DNA of 64,000 nt from Streptomyces sp. NRRL F-5135 (GTDB lineage: Bacteria > Actinomycetota > Actinomycetes > Streptomycetales > Streptomycetaceae): NCBI RefSeq assembly GCF_000719775.1, contig NZ_JOHR01000017.1:62001-126000 (forward strand), given 5' to 3'. This document shows positions 49,413 to 59,021 of this stretch, one piece after another. The notes under the pieces are model-generated. The model had not been told where the DNA came from. It saw only the letters and a program-made list of their open reading frames with translations, and searched no databases. Both the position numbers and the translations under genes were made by a program. Within the stretch, counting starts at the first letter, position 1. Each line of letters starts with the position of its first letter.

Positions 49413-50747
49413 TCAGAGGTCGGCCAGCGCGTTCTCCAGGATGTCCAGGCCCTCCTCCAGCAGGTCCTCACCGATCACCAGGGGCGGCAGGAAGCGCAGC
49501 ACGTTGCCGTACGTGCCGCAGGTGAGCACCAGCAGGCCCGCCGCGTGGCACGCGGCGGCGAGCGCGGCCGTCGCCTCGGGCGCGGGCTCCTTGGTCCGCC
49601 GGTCCTTCACCAGTTCGATGGCGATCATGGCGCCGCGGCCACGGACGTCGCCGATGAGGTCGTACTTCTCCCGCAGCGCCGACAGCCGCCCCTTCATGAC
49701 CGTCTCGATGCGCCGGGCCTTCGCGGGGAGGTCCAGTTCCTTCATCGTCTCGATGGCGCCGAGCGCGGCGGCGCAGGCCACCGGGTTGCCGCCGTAGGTG
49801 CCGCCCAGTCCGCCCGGGTGCGCCGCGTCCATGATCTCGGCGCGGCCGGTGACGGCGGCCAGCGGCAGGCCGCCCGCGATGCCCTTCGCGGTGGTGATCA
49901 GGTCGGGGACGACCCCCTCGTCCTCGCACGCGAACCACCGGCCGGTGCGGCAGAACCCGGACTGGATCTCGTCGGCCACGAAGACGATCCCGTTGTCCCT
50001 GGCGAACGCCGCGAGCGCCGGCAGGAAGCCCTTCGCGGGCTCGATGAAGCCGCCCTCGCCGAGCAGCGGCTCGATGACGATCGCGGCGACGTTCTCGGCG
50101 CCGATCTGCTTGCTGATCTGGTCGATGGCCTGGGCGGACGCCTCGGGACCACAGTTCTCGGGCCCGGTCGGCCAGCGGTAGCCGTAGGCGACCGGCACCC
50201 GGTAGATCTCCGGGGCGAACGGCCCGAAGCCGTTCTTGTACGGCATGTTCTTCGCGGTCAGCGCCATGGTGAGGTTCGTACGGCCGTGGTAGCCGTGGTC
50301 GAAGACGACGACGGCCTGGCGTCCGGTGTACGACCGGGCGATCTTCACGGCGTTCTCGACGGCCTCGGCACCGGAGTTGAACAGCGCGCTCTTCTTCGCG
50401 TGGTCGCCCGGCGTCAGCTCCGCGAGCCGCTCGCACACCTCCACGTACCCCTCGTAGGGCGTGACCATGAAACAGGTGTGGGTGAAGTCGGCGAGCTGGG
50501 CGGCCGCCCGGCGCACGACGGCCTCGGCGCTCGCGCCGACCGAGGTCACGGCGATGCCGGAGCCGAAGTCGATCAGCCGGTTGCCGTCCACGTCCTCGAC
50601 GATGCCGCCGCCCGCGCGGGCGGCGAAGACGGGCATCACGGACCCCACGCCGCGGGCGACCGCGGCGGTCCTGCGCGCCTGCAACTCCTGGGACGTGGGG
50701 CCGGGGAGGGCGGTGACGACACGGCGCTCCTGCGGGACTGCGTTCAT
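49413..50747 (-). CDS. gabT: 4-aminobutyrate aminotransferase
   Basis: A 444-residue class-III PLP aminotransferase. The PLP lysine is in LITTAKGIAGGLP; the phosphate site and sheet show FNSGAEAVENAVKIAR, FDHGYHGRT and VADEIQSGFCRTG. It transfers the amino group of GABA to 2-oxoglutarate, giving succinate semialdehyde. ATG 50747. Divergent from the membrane ATPase gene; the PucR and aldehyde dehydrogenase genes downstream fit a GABA-utilisation cluster. Other omega-amino acids could be substrates. Confidence 0.92.
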   Translation of the reverse strand: MNAVPQERRVVTALPGPTSQELQARRTAAVARGVGSVMPVFAARAGGGIVEDVDGNRLIDFGSGIAVTSVGASAEAVVRRAAAQLADFTHTCFMVTPYEGYVEVCERLAELTPGDHAKKSALFNSGAEAVENAVKIARSYTGRQAVVVFDHGYHGRTNLTMALTAKNMPYKNGFGPFAPEIYRVPVAYGYRWPTGPENCGPEASAQAIDQISKQIGAENVAAIVIEPLLGEGGFIEPAKGFLPALAAFARDNGIVFVADEIQSGFCRTGRWFACEDEGVVPDLITTAKGIAGGLPLAAVTGRAEIMDAAHPGGLGGTYGGNPVACAAALGAIETMKELDLPAKARRIETVMKGRLSALREKYDLIGDVRGRGAMIAIELVKDRRTKEPAPEATAALAAACHAAGLLVLTCGTYGNVLRFLPPLVIGEDLLEEGLDILENALADL

Positions 50748-51037
50748 GAGGGGCTCCTGGGGTGTGTCCGGGGCGGGCCCGGGTGCGTCTTTCCTCGCAG
50801 GCTAGGGGCGGGGACGGGGTACGGGCACGCGCCGTTCAGGAGTGTTCGGGGGTGTGTCGTTGTCCGCCATGGACATGGCCCGGCGGGTAGGCGGCGGTCC
50901 TGAGACGGTCGGGCCGGGCCCCGAGCGGGCAACGTCCGTACGGGCGGGGGGCGATGACCTGCCGCCCGAGGGGTGGCCATGGTCATACATTGAACGGGTA
51001 CGACAGGGCGGACCGACTGCGCAGGGGGCAGGGCTAT
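50748..51037. promoter_or_regulatory. Divergent gabT/ATPase intergenic region
   Basis: 290 bases without a gene. TACATT at 50986-50991 could be a -10 for the ATPase gene. I see no strong palindrome that would mark a PucR site. Confidence 0.3.
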
Positions 51038-53251
51038 ATGGGAACCGACGGCACGCACGACGCACGGGACACTCGCGCCACTTCCCTGCCGCGTCAGGCA
51101 GGACCGCCGCAGCCACTGGCCCCGCCGCCCATGCCGTCCGTGCCGCCACCATCCGTTCCGCCTCCCGCCGTGCCGCCTTCGGCCGTACCGTCCGCGGCCG
51201 TGCCGCCTCCGGCCGCGCCATTCGGCGCCGGGGCACTGCCGCCCGAGCCGGGGCACGCCCCTGCCGCGACCGCCGGCCCCACGCTGCGCGAGTGGCTCCA
51301 TGTGCCGCGGACCGCCGACGCGCCGGGCGTCTGGGCGTACGGGCACCGCGCGCGCCCCCCGGAGGAGCCGGAGCGCACGCCGACGCGGCAGCTCGTCAGC
51401 GGCGCGCTGATCTCGGCCCTCGCCGGACTGCTGCTCTGGTCGCTGCTGTGGAACAACTACCTCGGCGGCTTCTGGCTCTGGCCGCTCTACATGTTCACGC
51501 CCGACTCCTGGCGCGGGACGATGGCCTCGGTCGTCGCCGCGTACGTCTACTACGCGCTGGTCGTCGGCGGCCTGCTGGTCCTGTTCGGGCGGCTCGGCCG
51601 GTGGGCCGAGCTGGGGCGGCGCGTGCTCGGTCACCGTCCGGCCCGGGCGGCGAAGGAGGCGGCCCCGCCGCCCCTCGAGCCCGAGGACGATCCGGCCGAG
51701 TGGCCCGACCTGCGGGCCGCCGGCCAGAGCGAGACCGCGGGCCGGCTCGCCGCCGAGGTGCGCGACGGGCGCATGAACGACGTCGACTACGCCAGGATCC
51801 GGCGCGCCTGGCTCTCCGTGCGCGCCGACCCCACCCGGCTCACGGCCTTCACCGAGGCCGTGCGCGGCACGGGCGCCGCCGCCTGTGTCCACCCCTCCGG
51901 CAAGCGGGACCTGCCCGTGCGCGCGGCCCGGCACGACCTGCTCGCACGCCAGGTCAGGATCGGCACGGTCCAGGACGGGGAGCGCAATCCGTACTCCAGG
52001 CGCGGCACCGGGCTCGCGCTGGACCCGGCCGTGCTGGGCACGTCGCTGCTGGCCGTGGGGCCGCCCGGGGCCGGCAAGACCGGCTCCCTGGTCCGGCCGG
52101 TGGTGGAGTCGCTGGCGCTCCAGGCGCTCGCCGGGCAGGCCGCGGTCGTCGCCGTCTGCGCCGCCGGCACCCCGCTCGGGCCCGACGACGCCTATGACGT
52201 CGTCGTCCGGGTCGGCGACCCCGACTCGGTGCACGACCTCGACCTGTACGGCGGCACGAACGATCCGGACGAGGCCGCCGCCCTCCTCGCCGAAGGGCTC
52301 GTCGGGGATCTCGCGGACCAGGACGGCAGGCGGGCCACGACGGCACTCGCCCAGCTGCTCGGTCCGTTCGGAGTGGCGCACGGCCGGCTGCCCGGCGTAC
52401 CGGAGCTGCGGGAACTGCTCGACGGCGAACCGGCCGCGCTGGCCACGCTGCGCGAGGCGCTGGACGCCGGGGGACACGGCGCGATGCGGCGGGAACTCGA
52501 CGCGCGCGAGCGGCAGTCGGGCACGCCCGGCGACCCGGGCCGGGCGCTCGCGGACCGATTGGCGTTGCTGGACCGGCCCGCCTTCGCGGGGTTCTTCGAC
52601 ACGCGCGGGCGCACCAGGCCGTTCTCCCCGCGCGCCCTGGAACACCCGCTGCGGGTCAGGATCGACCTGCCGGAGCGCGGCCACGCCGAGGCGTCCCGGA
52701 CGCTGGCGCGGCTGGTGCTGGCGCAGTTCACGGCGAACGCCGCGGCACGCGCGGACCGGTCCCTCTTCGTCTGCCTGGTCCTGGACGACGCGACCCGCAC
52801 GCTCACCGCTGAGACACTGCGCGGAGTGCAGCGGCTGCGCTCGGCGAACGCGGGCGCGGTGCTGACGCTGCGTACGCTCGACGACGTACCCGAGACACTG
52901 CATACGGCGCTGCTCGGGGCCGTCGGATGCAGGATGGCGTTCTCCGGCATCACCACCTGGGACGGCAAGCGGTTCGCGGAGGCCTGGGGCACCGAATGGG
53001 TGCAGACCCGGGACGTCACCCAGCGCACGGTCTTCGCCGACCAGCCGCTGACGCGCGCCATCCACGCCTTCCGCAAACTCGTCACGGGCAAGGCCGTGAC
53101 CACGGACGCGGTGACCGTACGGACCGTGGAACGGGAGCGCTGGTCCGCGTCCGACCTGGCACATTCCGTGCCGGCGGGCCACGCGGTGCTGTCGCTGCGG
53201 ACGGTGCGGGGCGAGCACGCGCCGCCGCTGCTGGTGGACCTGCGGAGCTGA
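51038..53251 (+). CDS. Membrane-anchored P-loop ATPase of TraD/FtsK-like type
   Basis: A 737-residue protein. It has a Pro-rich N-terminus (PPPSVPPPAVPPSAVPSA), two membrane helices near residues 120-190 (GALISALAGLLLWSLLWNNY; VVAAYVYYALVVGGLLVLF), then an ATPase domain: Walker A VGPPGAGKTGSLV, Walker B LFVCLVLDDATRT, sensor-like AGAVLTLRTLDDV. The layout matches coupling-type DNA or protein translocases, but this is a chromosomal gene conserved near gabT in streptomycetes, outside the AICE. Role unknown. ATG 51038 is preferred over an upstream frame without a ribosome site. Confidence 0.75.
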   Translation: MGTDGTHDARDTRATSLPRQAGPPQPLAPPPMPSVPPPSVPPPAVPPSAVPSAAVPPPAAPFGAGALPPEPGHAPAATAGPTLREWLHVPRTADAPGVWAYGHRARPPEEPERTPTRQLVSGALISALAGLLLWSLLWNNYLGGFWLWPLYMFTPDSWRGTMASVVAAYVYYALVVGGLLVLFGRLGRWAELGRRVLGHRPARAAKEAAPPPLEPEDDPAEWPDLRAAGQSETAGRLAAEVRDGRMNDVDYARIRRAWLSVRADPTRLTAFTEAVRGTGAAACVHPSGKRDLPVRAARHDLLARQVRIGTVQDGERNPYSRRGTGLALDPAVLGTSLLAVGPPGAGKTGSLVRPVVESLALQALAGQAAVVAVCAAGTPLGPDDAYDVVVRVGDPDSVHDLDLYGGTNDPDEAAALLAEGLVGDLADQDGRRATTALAQLLGPFGVAHGRLPGVPELRELLDGEPAALATLREALDAGGHGAMRRELDARERQSGTPGDPGRALADRLALLDRPAFAGFFDTRGRTRPFSPRALEHPLRVRIDLPERGHAEASRTLARLVLAQFTANAAARADRSLFVCLVLDDATRTLTAETLRGVQRLRSANAGAVLTLRTLDDVPETLHTALLGAVGCRMAFSGITTWDGKRFAEAWGTEWVQTRDVTQRTVFADQPLTRAIHAFRKLVTGKAVTTDAVTVRTVERERWSASDLAHSVPAGHAVLSLRTVRGEHAPPLLVDLRS

Positions 53252-53454
53252 GCCCGGCCGGGCGAGCAGGCGTACGGGGACGTACGGGTCCGGCGCGGGG
53301 GGCCGCCATGTGCGGGTGGCATAACCGGCACCCCTACGCCTTGTCGTACAACCTGGCAGAATGAGGGGATGCCGTTCATACGGGACGGCGTACGGGGCCG
53401 TGGAGCCGCCCGCGGCCCTGCCCCTCCGCTGCCGAAGGCCCTACGGTTCCCCCC

Positions 53455-55074
53455 ATGCCGCCCACCCTCGCCTCCCTCGTCCAGCATTCGGCGCTCCAAC
53501 TCACCGTGCGCGCGGGGGAGGACGGGCTCATGGCTCCGGTGCGCTGGGTGCACGCCAGCGAGCTGGCGGACCCCGTCCCGTACATGGAGGGCGGCGAGCT
53601 GCTCCTGATCACCGCGGCGGCGCTGGACGCCGAGGACCCGGAGAAGATGGAGCGCTACGTGGGGCGGCTGGTGGACGCCGGGGTCGTGGGCCTCGGCTTC
53701 GCCGTCGGCGTGAACTACCCGGACATCCCGGACGCGCTTCTCGGGGCGGCCCGGTCGGCCGGCCTGCCGCTGCTGGGCGTACCCCGGCGCACCCCGTTCC
53801 TCGCGATCAGCAAGGCCGTGTCGGCGGAGATCGCGGCGGACCAGTACCGGGCGGTGACGGCCGGGTTCGAGGCGCAGCGGGAGCTGACCCGCGCCGCGCT
53901 CACCGACGGGCCCTCCGAACTGCTGGCCCGGCTGGCGGCGCACGTGGACGGCTGGGCGGCCCTGTACGACGCGTCCGGCGCGGTCGTCGCCGCGGCGCCC
54001 GACTGGGCGGCCCGGCGGGCGGCCCGGCTCTCGGCGGACATCGAGCGGCTGCGGGAGCGGAAGATGCCGGCGAGCACGGTGGCCGGCGAGCCCGGGGGAT
54101 GCGGGGAGGAGACCGGCGAGGAGCCCGCGGGGGAGGCCGGGGGCGACCGGGTGGAGCTCCACTCCCTGGGCACCGGCCGCCGGATGCGCGGCGCCCTGGC
54201 CGTCGGCACGGCGTCGGCCCTGGGCACGGCGGAGCGCTACGCGGTGCACTCGGCGGTGGCGCTGCTCACCCTCACCACCGAGCGCTCCCGCTCCCTCCAG
54301 GCGGCGGAACAGCGCCTCGGCGCGGCGGTGCTGCGGATGCTGCTGTCCGGGCAGCCGGACCACGCGCGGGCCGTGGCGGGCGACCTGTACGGAGAACTGC
54401 TCGACGCGCCGTTCCGGCTGCTGGTCGCGGAGGTGACCGACGCCGTGCCGGACTCCGGTGACATCCACCCGCTCCATGTCCTCGCCGAGTCCTTGGAGAC
54501 GGCGGCCGCGCGGGCGGGCGAGGCGACGCTGACCGTGCCGGACGGCGGGAAGCGGCTGGCGGTCCTGGCCGCGGACGGGGGAGCGGTGGTCACGGCCGCC
54601 GGCGAGTACGCCGGATGGGAGGCGGAGGACGTCGGCGTGGTCATCGGTCTCTCCGCGCCGACGGGCCCGATCGCGGCGGCGGGCGCGTACAAACAGGCCG
54701 AACAGGCGCTGTCGGTGGCCAGGCGGCGCGGTCGCGCGCTGGTCGAGCACGAGGACCTGGCGGCGGGCTCGATCCTGCCGCTCCTCGCGGACGACGCGGT
54801 ACGGGCGTTCGCGGACGGCATGCTGCGCGCGCTGCGCGAACACGACGCGAAGGGCCGCGGCGACCTGGTCGCCTCCCTGCGCGCCTGGCTCTCGCGCCAC
54901 GGCCAGTGGGACGCGGCGGCGGCGGACCTGGGCGTCCACCGCCACACGCTGCGCTACCGGATGCGCCGGGTGGAGGAGATCCTGGGCCGCTCGCTGGACG
55001 ATCCGGACGTGCGGATGGAGCTGTGGCTGGCGCTGAAGACGACCGCGCCGGTGCGGCTGCCGCCGACGGGCTGA
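53455..55074 (+). CDS. PucR family transcriptional regulator
   Basis: A 539-residue regulator: N-terminal PucR domain (LQLTVRAGEDGLMAPVRWVH...PVPYMEGGELLLIT), a central GGDEF-like/diguanylate-related region without catalytic residues, and a C-terminal PucR helix-turn-helix (AAADLGVHRHTLRYRMRRVE). ATG 53455 has no ribosome site, but TACGGT about 8 bases upstream would fit a leaderless transcript. Lying between the gabT and aldehyde dehydrogenase genes, it probably responds to GABA or an intermediate. Confidence 0.9.
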   Translation: MPPTLASLVQHSALQLTVRAGEDGLMAPVRWVHASELADPVPYMEGGELLLITAAALDAEDPEKMERYVGRLVDAGVVGLGFAVGVNYPDIPDALLGAARSAGLPLLGVPRRTPFLAISKAVSAEIAADQYRAVTAGFEAQRELTRAALTDGPSELLARLAAHVDGWAALYDASGAVVAAAPDWAARRAARLSADIERLRERKMPASTVAGEPGGCGEETGEEPAGEAGGDRVELHSLGTGRRMRGALAVGTASALGTAERYAVHSAVALLTLTTERSRSLQAAEQRLGAAVLRMLLSGQPDHARAVAGDLYGELLDAPFRLLVAEVTDAVPDSGDIHPLHVLAESLETAAARAGEATLTVPDGGKRLAVLAADGGAVVTAAGEYAGWEAEDVGVVIGLSAPTGPIAAAGAYKQAEQALSVARRRGRALVEHEDLAAGSILPLLADDAVRAFADGMLRALREHDAKGRGDLVASLRAWLSRHGQWDAAAADLGVHRHTLRYRMRRVEEILGRSLDDPDVRMELWLALKTTAPVRLPPTG

Positions 55075-55340
55075 GAGCGGGTTCCCTCCTCGGTGGGTCC
55101 CCGGCGGCGCCCCGCCACCGCGCCGACGCGGCACTGGGGAAGAAGCAGCCGCGCGGTGCCGGACGCCCGCGCGGGCAGCGGGGCCGCAGGGCCGCCGAAG
55201 TCCCGTGCCGCTACGAAATGGCGCACGCCCCCACCTCACCGCTCCACCATGGACAAGCCGTTCCCCGCCGCTCCGCCCCTACCGTGGGAGCAGGCACCCA
55301 GCCATCACCACCCGCCTACTGGGAAGGGCCCGGACTCGCC

Positions 55341-56786
55341 ATGACTTCCACCCACGCTTTCTGGCTCGCCGGCCGCCAGGCCACCGGTGAGGAGACGCTC
55401 GACGTGACGTCCCCCTGGGACGGCCGGGTCGTCGGTACCGTCTCCGTGCCGACCGAGCGGCAGGTCGAGGAGGCCGTCGCCGCCGCGCACTCCGTGCTCG
55501 ACGAGTTCGCCGCGACCCCCGCGCACGTCCGCGCCGCCGCCCTCGACCACGTCTCGCGCCGGCTCGTCGAGCGCACCGAGGAGATCGCCCGGCTGATCTC
55601 CGCCGAGAACGGCAAGCCCCTCAAGTGGGCCCGGGGCGAGGTCGGCCGTGCCGTGTCCGTGTTCCGGTTCGCGGCCGAGGAGGCCCGCCGGTTCAACAGC
55701 GGGGACTCCCAGCGCCTCGACACCGACGCGGGCGGCACCGGCCGGCTCGCGTTCACCCGGCGCTTCCCCCGGGGCGTCGTCCTCGGGATCGCGCCGTTCA
55801 ACTTCCCCCTCAACCTCTGCGCGCACAAGATCGCCCCGGCCATCGCCGTCGGCGCCCCGATCATCCTCAAGCCCGCCCCGGCCACCCCGCTCTCCGGGCT
55901 CCTCCTCGGCGAGCTGCTGGCCGAGACCGAGCTGCCCGAGGGCGCCTGGTCCGTACTGCCGGTGCCGAACGACCGGATGCCCGCCCTCGTCCAGGACGAG
56001 CGGCTGCCCGTGATCTCCTTCACCGGTTCGGACAAGGTCGGCTTCGCGATCATGGACTCGGTGCCGCGCAAGCACTGCACGCTCGAACTCGGCGGGAACG
56101 GCGCCGCCGTCGTCCTCGCCGACTACGCGAGCGAGAAGGACCTGGACTGGGCGGCGAGCCGGATCGCCACCTTCTCGAACTACCAGGGCGGCCAGTCCTG
56201 CATCTCCGTCCAGCGCGTGATCGCCGACGCCTCCCTGTACGAACGGCTCGTGCCCAAGATCGTCGCCGCCGTCGAGGCCCAGGTCACCGGGGACCCCGCC
56301 GACGACGCCACCGACGTGGGCCCGCTCGTCAGCGAGGACGCCGCCAAGCGCGTCGAGTCCTGGGTCGACGAGGCCGTACGGGAGGGCGCCCAGCTGCTCA
56401 CCGGAGGGAAGCGCGACGGCGCGAGCTACGCGCCCACCGTGCTCGCCGACGTGCCCGACCACACCACGCTCGCCCGCGAGGAGGTCTTCGGGCCGGTTCT
56501 CACCCTGCGCCGGGTGGAGGGCGAGAGCGAGGCGTACCAGCGGGTCAACGACTCCAAGTACGGCCTGCAGGCCGGGGTCTTCACCCATGACCTCCAGACC
56601 GCCTTCCGGGCCCACCGAGCCCTGGAGGTCGGCGGTGTGATCGTCGGCGACGTCCCCTCGTACCGCGCCGACCAGATGCCGTACGGCGGTGCCAAGCAGT
56701 CCGGCGTCGGCCGCGAGGGCGTGCGCTTCGCGATGGACGACTACACCTACGAGCGGGTCATGGTGTTCACCGGCCTGGAGCTGTAG
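55341..56786 (+). CDS. Aldehyde dehydrogenase, probably succinate-semialdehyde type
   Basis: A 481-residue aldehyde dehydrogenase. Catalytic Cys in YQGGQSCISVQR, Glu in LELGGNGAAVV, nucleotide loop FNFPLNLCAHK, C-terminal EVFGPVLTLRR. With gabT 4.6 kb away and PucR adjacent, oxidation of succinate semialdehyde to succinate is the best inference, though the motifs are shared by many aldehyde dehydrogenases. ATG 55341; a preceding GGAAGGG serves as a weak site. It lies 266 bases after pucR, on the same strand. Confidence 0.85.
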   Translation: MTSTHAFWLAGRQATGEETLDVTSPWDGRVVGTVSVPTERQVEEAVAAAHSVLDEFAATPAHVRAAALDHVSRRLVERTEEIARLISAENGKPLKWARGEVGRAVSVFRFAAEEARRFNSGDSQRLDTDAGGTGRLAFTRRFPRGVVLGIAPFNFPLNLCAHKIAPAIAVGAPIILKPAPATPLSGLLLGELLAETELPEGAWSVLPVPNDRMPALVQDERLPVISFTGSDKVGFAIMDSVPRKHCTLELGGNGAAVVLADYASEKDLDWAASRIATFSNYQGGQSCISVQRVIADASLYERLVPKIVAAVEAQVTGDPADDATDVGPLVSEDAAKRVESWVDEAVREGAQLLTGGKRDGASYAPTVLADVPDHTTLAREEVFGPVLTLRRVEGESEAYQRVNDSKYGLQAGVFTHDLQTAFRAHRALEVGGVIVGDVPSYRADQMPYGGAKQSGVGREGVRFAMDDYTYERVMVFTGLEL

Positions 56787-56931
56787 GACCGCCGGCGCGC
56801 GGGCGGCCCCGGCCTCCGCGCGCCCGGGTGGACGACTGGTGGGGCGCACCGGAATCGGGTAGATACGGACGAGTGGTACCAGTTGGCGCGTCCACCGTCC
56901 GGACCCCACTCCCCGGCGAGGTGAGTTCCCC

Positions 56932-58920
56932 ATGTCCGCACCCTCCGTCCCCTCAGAAGCGTCCGTACCGCAGGAGCCGCACGGCACGCCCAAGGTCACC
57001 GAGCGGGAGGCGCGCCAGGTCGCCGAGGCCGCCCGGGAACAGGGCTGGCGCAGGCCGAGCTTCGCCAAGGAGCTGTTCCTCGGCCGGTTCCGGCTCGACC
57101 TGATCCACCCCCACCCGCTGCCCGCGCCCGACGACGTCAGGCGGGGCGAGGAGTTCCTGGCGAAGCTGCGCGCCTTCTGCGAGACGGAGATCGACGGGGC
57201 GCTGATCGAGCGCGAGGCGCGGATCCCCGACGAGGTGGTGCGCGGTCTGAAGGAGTTGGGCGCGCTCGGCATGAAGATCGACACCGGCCACGGCGGTCTC
57301 GGCCTCACCCAGGTGTACTACAACCGGGCGCTGGCCCTGGTCGGCTCCGCCAGCCCGGCGGTCGGGGCGCTGCTCTCCGCGCATCAGTCCATCGGCGTAC
57401 CGCAGCCGCTCAAGCTCTTCGGCACCCGGGAGCAGAAGGACGCGTTCCTGCCGCGCCTGGCCCGTACCGACATCTCGGCGTTCCTGCTCACCGAGCCGGA
57501 CGTGGGCTCCGACCCGGCCCGGCTGGCGACCACGGCCGTGCGGGACGGGGACGCGTACGTGCTCGACGGCGTGAAGCTGTGGACGACCAACGGGGTCGTC
57601 GCCGATCTGCTGGTGGTCATGGCCCGGGTGCCCGCCTACGAGGCCGACGCGCGGGGGGACGGCCGGGGCGGGATCACCGCGTTCGTCGTCGAGGCCGGCT
57701 CCCCGGGCATCACGGTCGAGAACCGCAACGCGTTCATGGGCCTGCGCGGCCTGGAGAACGGTGTGACCCGGTTCCACCGGGTCCGGGTCCCGGTGGCGAA
57801 CCGCATCGGCCCGGAGGGCGCCGGCCTCAAGATCGCCCTGACCACCCTCAACACGGGCCGGCTCTCGCTGCCCGCCATGTGCGTGGGCGCGGGCAAGTGG
57901 TGCCTGAAGACCGCACGCGAGTGGTCCGCGGCCCGGGAGCAGTGGGGCAAACCGGTCGCCCGGCACGAGGCGGTCGGCGCGAAGATCTCCTTCATCGCGG
58001 CGACGACGTTCGCGCTGGAGGCGGTCGTGGAACTGTCGTCCCAGATGGCGGACGAGGATCGCACCGACATCCGGATCGAGGCGGCCCTGGCCAAGCTGTA
58101 CGGCTCGGAGATGGGCTGGCTGATGGCCGACGAACTGGTCCAGATCCGGGGCGGACGCGGTTTCGAGACGGCGGATTCGCTGGCGGCCCGCGGCGAACGC
58201 GCCGTGCCGGCCGAGCAGATGCTCCGCGACATGCGCATCAACCGCATCTTCGAGGGCTCCACGGAGATCATGCACCTGCTGATCGCCCGCGAGGCCGTCG
58301 ACGCCCACCTCGCCGTGGCGGGGGACATCATCGACCCGGAGGCGTCCCCGCGGGACAAGGCGAAGGCCGGCGCGCGGGCCGGCGCGTTCTACGCCCGCTG
58401 GCTGCCGAAACTGGTCGCGGGTCCGGGCCAACTGCCGGGCGCGTACGGCGCCTTCCACCACCCGGGCCACCCGGACCTGTCGGCACGGCTGCGCTACGTC
58501 GAGCGGACGTCGCGCAGGCTGGCCCGGTCCACCTTCTACGCCATGTCGCGCTGGCAGGGGCGGATGGAGACCAAACAGGGCTTCCTGGGGCGCGTGGTGG
58601 ACATCGGCGCGGAGCTGTTCGCCATGAGCGCCGCCTGTGTGCGCGCCGAACTGCTGCGCTCGCGCGGGGAACACGGCCGTGAGGCGTACCAGCTGGCCGA
58701 CGCCTTCTGCCGGCAGGCGCGGATCCGAGTGGAGGAGCTGTTCGGCCGGCTGTGGTCCAACACGGACGAGCTGGACCGCAGGGTCGTCGGCGGGGTCCTG
58801 GCCGGCCGGTACGCCTGGCTGGAGGAGGGCATCGCCGACCCGAGCGGCGAGGGCCCCTGGATCGCGGACGTCACCCCGGGCCCGTCGCGGCGGGAGAACG
58901 TGCACCGCCCGATCCGGTGA
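56932..58920 (+). CDS. Acyl-CoA dehydrogenase, VLCAD-like
   Basis: A 662-residue acyl-CoA dehydrogenase with a C-terminal extension of about 200 residues beyond the usual core, as in VLCAD/ACAD9-type enzymes. The FAD/substrate segments ISAFLLTEPDVGSDPARLAT, LKLWTTNG-like VKLWTTNGVVAD and FEGSTEIMHLLIAREA are clear. It catalyses the first oxidation step of acyl-CoA beta-oxidation. ATG 56932. Convergent with the GH64 gene across a strong hairpin. Confidence 0.92.
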   Translation: MSAPSVPSEASVPQEPHGTPKVTEREARQVAEAAREQGWRRPSFAKELFLGRFRLDLIHPHPLPAPDDVRRGEEFLAKLRAFCETEIDGALIEREARIPDEVVRGLKELGALGMKIDTGHGGLGLTQVYYNRALALVGSASPAVGALLSAHQSIGVPQPLKLFGTREQKDAFLPRLARTDISAFLLTEPDVGSDPARLATTAVRDGDAYVLDGVKLWTTNGVVADLLVVMARVPAYEADARGDGRGGITAFVVEAGSPGITVENRNAFMGLRGLENGVTRFHRVRVPVANRIGPEGAGLKIALTTLNTGRLSLPAMCVGAGKWCLKTAREWSAAREQWGKPVARHEAVGAKISFIAATTFALEAVVELSSQMADEDRTDIRIEAALAKLYGSEMGWLMADELVQIRGGRGFETADSLAARGERAVPAEQMLRDMRINRIFEGSTEIMHLLIAREAVDAHLAVAGDIIDPEASPRDKAKAGARAGAFYARWLPKLVAGPGQLPGAYGAFHHPGHPDLSARLRYVERTSRRLARSTFYAMSRWQGRMETKQGFLGRVVDIGAELFAMSAACVRAELLRSRGEHGREAYQLADAFCRQARIRVEELFGRLWSNTDELDRRVVGGVLAGRYAWLEEGIADPSGEGPWIADVTPGPSRRENVHRPIR

Positions 58921-58933
58921 CGACGGCGGCGTG

Positions 58934-58969
58934 GCGGAGCGCGGCGGGCGGTCGCCCGCCGCGCTCCGC
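58934..58969. terminator. Bidirectional terminator between acyl-CoA dehydrogenase and GH64
   Basis: A perfect 17-bp inverted repeat (arms 58934-58950 and 58953-58969) with almost no loop, 13 bases after the acyl-CoA dehydrogenase stop. It should end both converging transcripts. Confidence 0.8.
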
Positions 58970-58970
58970 A

Positions 58971-59021
58971 CGGCTCAGCTGAACGGGCGGCTCAGCTGAA
59001 CGGGCGGCTCAGCTGAACGGG
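58971..59021. repeat. Triplicated 17-bp unit around the GH64 stop codon
   Basis: CGGCTCAGCTGAACGGG is repeated exactly three times (58971-58987, 58988-59004, 59005-59021). The innermost copy holds the GH64 stop and its last residues (PFS). The two outer copies repeat that stop in the trailer. Confidence 0.85.

Noticed and set aside
52192..55239. 1,015-codon open frame antisense to the ATPase and PucR genes
   Set aside because: It mirrors two well-supported genes, shows no protein-like motifs, and long antisense frames are common in high-GC DNA.
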